From: an uncultured Lachnospiraceae bacterium
Lineage (GTDB): Bacteria > Bacillota > Clostridia > Lachnospirales > Lachnospiraceae
Direction of reading: 5' to 3'
DNA length: 8,399 nt
Assembly (NCBI GenBank): GCA_947068385.1
Contig: CAMTBF010000131.1
Location: 1-8,399 of the forward strand
The notes under the pieces are model-generated. The model worked only from the letters and a program-made list of their open reading frames with translations, ran no database searches and was not told where the DNA came from. This document shows positions 5,596 to 8,399 of the stretch, one piece after another. Made by a program: the position numbers and the translations under genes. Within the stretch, counting starts at the first letter, position 1; every line of letters begins with the position of its first letter.

Positions 5596-8229
5596 TCATT
5601 CAGGCATCTCCGGAGCCTTCCTGGCCTCCACACGGACATCCGCCACATTCCCGCACTCCAGCGTCCGCCGGTATTCCTGCTCCTTCCCGTCCACCGTGAG
5701 CTTCCCGCCGCAGTATTCCCCGGGCAGCTCTACCAGGATATGGTATCCCTCCGGCGCGGACACAGACAGATGGAGCCCTTCCATATCCCTGTGCCAGAAA
5801 GCCGTAAACTGCCCGTCCCCCAGGCCGATCCGGCCCTTTGCCCACCGCAGGCGCCCCCGGCCCGGTGCGAACCGCAGGGTCTTTTCCCGGCAGTCGGGGA
5901 TGTCCATCCCCAGGAAATCCCGCATCAACACCACGCCGTAGTGGGCTCCGAAGCCATGGTTGCGGCTGTCCGTACCGCCTAATGTCTCCCAGAAGGTCCC
6001 CGGGTCATGCCCCGTCATGTAACCGCACAGATGCTTCATCTCCCGCTCCAGAAGCGCCGTCTCCCCGAACCTGGCCAGAAGCTCGAAGCGCATCATGTGG
6101 CCGAAGAACACGCCGCAGTTCCCCACGGCAAGCTGCATGGTTCCCCGGTATCTCTCCGGCATGGGGCCGAACCGCTCCACCAGCGCCTTCCAGAGGTCGG
6201 GGGCGTCCTCCCTGCGCAGCAGCCCCGTCCAGAAGCAGTAATACTGGGCCGCTTCGCTGTAGGCCCCCTTCCCCGCCAGGGCCCCGTCCTCCACTGTCAT
6301 GGAATCAGGCATGAAGGGGTACATGGTAAAGAGGTCGTACTTGCTCTCCTTTACTTTTCTATAGGCCTCCCGGAAGATTCTGCGGATTCGCGCCGCTTCC
6401 TCCCGGTAGGCATCCACGCCGTACATCTCCCCCAGCCGCTGGGCCACCATTGCGTAGAGGCCGTTGGCCGCGGTGCAGACTGCCTCCGTGTTGGCCCGGT
6501 TGTTGGACGCGGACCAGTCGATGAAGACGGAGCCCGGGATATCCTCCAGCACCCCCAGGTCATTCATCAGGCTCCGGGAGGCCTCCATAAAGGCCTCCAC
6601 CCTGGCGGCGAAGTCCCGCTTCAGGGCTTCGTCCCCGGTCCTTCTATAATAATCCGTCAGCTCCAGGAGCACGAAGAGGCTCCAGGTATACATCAGCTCA
6701 GGGTCGCTCTGCTCCCCGCCGCAGCAGCAGCATGGGAACGTGCCGGGCAGCATCCGCGCATAATCGGCTGCCAGGAAATCGTACAGCATGGAACGTTCCA
6801 CCGTAACATCCCCCAGGAGCATGGCGGCGGCCCTTCCCGTCCAGTAGCTGTCCCCGGCCCAGCCGCCCCGCTCCCGCTCCGGAGAGTCCAGGAAGTATGC
6901 CAGGGTGTTAGTGAGGAGGGTGCGCTTCGAGGCCTCATAGATGCGGTTCAGCTCCATGTCGCTGCACAGGAACTGCGCCCTGCCGCAGGCCTCCGGGAAA
7001 CGGTAGCGCCTCACATAGATATCGTCCAGCCGGAATCTTTTGTCCGTCTGCACGATGACCTTGATGTATTTCAGGAAATGGGGCTCCATGGATTCAAAGG
7101 AGATGCGCCCTCCCGCCGATTCCAGGCGTATGATGCGGTTCGTGCTGTCCGCCTTCACCGGCACCTGGGCCTTCTCGTCCAGGAAATCGTTCCAGATGAC
7201 GTCCACCGTGGCAGGGCCTTCCGTCTCCAGGGCCAGGCCGATCAGACCTGTCTCCGCTTCCCGCAGGGCAAATTCCAGGGCTGTGGCATTTGGCCCGGAG
7301 CCGCCTCCCTTCGGATGAACCTCATATCCATGGAACGCTTTTCTTCCATTCGTCCCGGCATCGGCTCCGTACTCCTGCAGAGTCCCGGTGAAGGCCCTGT
7401 CCCTGCAGCCTGCCCAGTCCAGAGAGGGCCTTTTGATATCTTTGCCTCCGCAGCGGGCCAGATAGGCATCTGTCTCCCACCAGTTCCTGGCAGGCCCGTC
7501 GAAGGAGCCGGGTTCCACGCTGAATACGCCGAGCAAAGCGATATCCGTCACCTTCTCCATGTCCGGCATCGCCACGCGGCGCTCCTGGATGATGCGCCCT
7601 GCCGGAACTTCCGGGAGCTTTCCTTCTTCCCTCCTGCCCCCGTCCTTCCAGGTCTCCTCCAGCGCCTCCGCCACCACTTCGAAACCGGTCTCCTCCGGAA
7701 TCGCTCCGGTGCGCCAGTCCGCGTATCCCTCCCTCAGGGCATACAGCTCCACCGGATACCTGCGCCCGTGGGACATGGCCTCCGCATGGAAATCCCTGTA
7801 GGGCAGAGGGCCGCATCTCCAGCAGTCCTGCCCCGTCGCCGCCACGACCCTTCCGTCCACGGTAAGCTCCCCAAAGAACACGGAGCTTTCATGGGTAGAA
7901 TAATTGAACTCCCGGGGCACATATCCCATGACCTCCACGGCCAGCCGATTCTTCCGAGGAGACTCTCCGCCTCCTGTCCGGGCCAGCCTCCCGGTCAAAT
8001 CATAGCGGTCTGCCTTCAGCCGCCCAAAAGGCGCGGGAGCAGGCCCTATGCCCAGGAAATCCCCGTTCAGATAAATACGGTAAAAAGTATGAGCCGCCAC
8101 GGTGAACTCTACATGGCCGCCAGAATAAGAGAAATCAAGACGGAAAGCCGCCAGCACATTCGGCACGGCGGACTTTCCCGGCAGGAAGATGCCCTTTGCT
8201 TCTTTGAAGACGGAACGCTTTTCTTCCAT
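5596..8229 (-). CDS. GH78-like alpha-L-rhamnosidase family protein (six-hairpin glycosidase), cytoplasmic
   Basis: Probable inverting glycoside hydrolase that removes terminal alpha-L-rhamnose or a similar sugar. Numbering is from the upstream GTG at 8289 (897 aa); the preferred ATG at 8229 is residue 21 and gives 877 aa. Seen: an N-terminal beta-sandwich (about 40-160, with YRIYLNGDFLGIGPAP), a second beta region (about 330-430), a likely alpha/alpha barrel (about 440-795) and a C-terminal beta domain. DSPERERGGWAGD (468-480) matches the GH78-type acid motif, making E473 the candidate general acid. TFWE (E768) and SRNH (775-778) match the later conserved segment with the candidate general base. 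There is no signal peptide. The ATG start is preferred because the 20 residues before it are Cys-rich and unlike the family, and the GTG has no ribosome site. AAGGGG lies 12 bases before the ATG. It is first in a three-gene operon. A run of four cysteines (520-523) is unusual. Family assignment is firm; the exact substrate is not known. Confidence 0.85.
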   Translation of the reverse strand: MEEKRSVFKEAKGIFLPGKSAVPNVLAAFRLDFSYSGGHVEFTVAAHTFYRIYLNGDFLGIGPAPAPFGRLKADRYDLTGRLARTGGGESPRKNRLAVEVMGYVPREFNYSTHESSVFFGELTVDGRVVAATGQDCWRCGPLPYRDFHAEAMSHGRRYPVELYALREGYADWRTGAIPEETGFEVVAEALEETWKDGGRREEGKLPEVPAGRIIQERRVAMPDMEKVTDIALLGVFSVEPGSFDGPARNWWETDAYLARCGGKDIKRPSLDWAGCRDRAFTGTLQEYGADAGTNGRKAFHGYEVHPKGGGSGPNATALEFALREAETGLIGLALETEGPATVDVIWNDFLDEKAQVPVKADSTNRIIRLESAGGRISFESMEPHFLKYIKVIVQTDKRFRLDDIYVRRYRFPEACGRAQFLCSDMELNRIYEASKRTLLTNTLAYFLDSPERERGGWAGDSYWTGRAAAMLLGDVTVERSMLYDFLAADYARMLPGTFPCCCCGGEQSDPELMYTWSLFVLLELTDYYRRTGDEALKRDFAARVEAFMEASRSLMNDLGVLEDIPGSVFIDWSASNNRANTEAVCTAANGLYAMVAQRLGEMYGVDAYREEAARIRRIFREAYRKVKESKYDLFTMYPFMPDSMTVEDGALAGKGAYSEAAQYYCFWTGLLRREDAPDLWKALVERFGPMPERYRGTMQLAVGNCGVFFGHMMRFELLARFGETALLEREMKHLCGYMTGHDPGTFWETLGGTDSRNHGFGAHYGVVLMRDFLGMDIPDCREKTLRFAPGRGRLRWAKGRIGLGDGQFTAFWHRDMEGLHLSVSAPEGYHILVELPGEYCGGKLTVDGKEQEYRRTLECGNVADVRVEARKAPEMPE

Positions 8230-8241
8230 AATAATATCCAA

Positions 8242-8249
8242 CCCCTTCC
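8242..8249 (-). promoter_or_regulatory. Weak ribosome binding site for the first glycosidase
   Basis: GGAAGGGG on the minus strand ends 12 bases before the ATG at 8229. The spacing is long and the match imperfect, but it is the only purine-rich site near either candidate start. It supports the ATG over the GTG at 8289. Confidence 0.4.
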
Positions 8250-8307
8250 GCAGACAGGAACATCCTTCCCGGATGCCCCAAAAGTTCACAGAATTTACTT
8301 TCTGCTG

Positions 8308-8339
8308 TTTTGGATATTATATACAAAGTACATCCAAAA
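8308..8339. promoter_or_regulatory. Inverted repeat over the operon promoter, candidate operator
   Basis: TTTTGGAT (8308-8315) and ATCCAAAA (8332-8339) are perfect 8-base inverted arms separated by 16 bases. The repeat covers the predicted start site, the -10 box and the spacer, and touches the -35 box. A dimeric repressor binding here would block RNA polymerase, which would suit a sugar-inducible operon. No regulator gene is in the window and the arms match no operator I recognise. Confidence 0.4.
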
Positions 8340-8344
8340 ATCAA
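8316..8344 (-). promoter_or_regulatory. Sigma-A-type promoter for the glycosidase operon
   Basis: On the minus strand a TTGATT -35 box (8339-8344) is followed after exactly 17 bases by a perfect TATAAT -10 box (8316-8321). Transcription would begin near 8309, giving an untranslated leader of about 80 bases before the ATG at 8229. The stretch is AT-rich in contrast to the flanking coding DNA. The promoter match is seen directly; its use is inferred. Confidence 0.65.
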
Positions 8345-8399
8345 TATGCTTTTCTCTGTCTTGGACCGCGATGATCCGTTTGATCCGGACATCCAGTCC

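Noticed and set aside
8227..8289. GTG start adding twenty residues to the first glycosidase
   Set aside because: No ribosome site, only about 20 bases from the predicted transcription start, and a Cys-rich extension unlike the family's N-terminus.
8297..8399. An open minus-strand frame from the right edge to a TAA, possibly the end of an upstream gene
   Set aside because: Only about 33 codons, no recognisable motif, overlaps the promoter and palindrome, and other frames are equally open; cannot be supported.

Overview
The window reads as a bacterial chromosome segment from a Gram-positive anaerobe, most likely class Clostridia and perhaps a gut Lachnospiraceae member. This is inference from three things: strong purine-rich Shine-Dalgarno sites, GC-rich genes next to AT-rich gaps, and the types of glycoside hydrolase present. 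No rRNA, tRNA, CRISPR array, phage gene or insertion sequence is visible.

All confident genes lie on the minus strand and read right to left. A sigma-A-type promoter (TTGATT, 17 bases, TATAAT) inside an inverted repeat sits at the right edge. It is followed by a GH78-like six-hairpin glycosidase (5596-8229), a second and shorter GH78-like glycosidase (3764-5503), a 197-base gap, and a large GH106-like glycosyl hydrolase (318-3566). A long stem-loop at 248-301 follows the last stop codon. The left 240 bases hold a second leftward promoter (TTGTAA, 17 bases, TATAAT) and an AT-rich stretch with hairpins and a tiny ORF, which looks like the 5' leader of a gene outside the window.

The three enzymes are unrelated in sequence apart from the shared GH78-like fold of the first two. 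None has a signal peptide or membrane segment, so they probably act together in the cytoplasm on an imported rhamnose-containing (or similar deoxy-sugar) oligosaccharide or plant glycoside. GH78 and GH106 are both alpha-L-rhamnosidase families, which supports a rhamnoside-degrading operon, but the substrate cannot be read from sequence. No transporter, regulator or rhamnose catabolic gene lies in the window.

Points that stand out: the second enzyme has Asp where GH78 rhamnosidases carry the catalytic Glu; the GH106-like enzyme has a pentapeptide-repeat linker inserted in its C-terminal beta region; a short in-frame zinc-knuckle-like extension lies beyond the TAG stop of the second enzyme; and the probable operon promoter is embedded in a palindrome that could be an operator.
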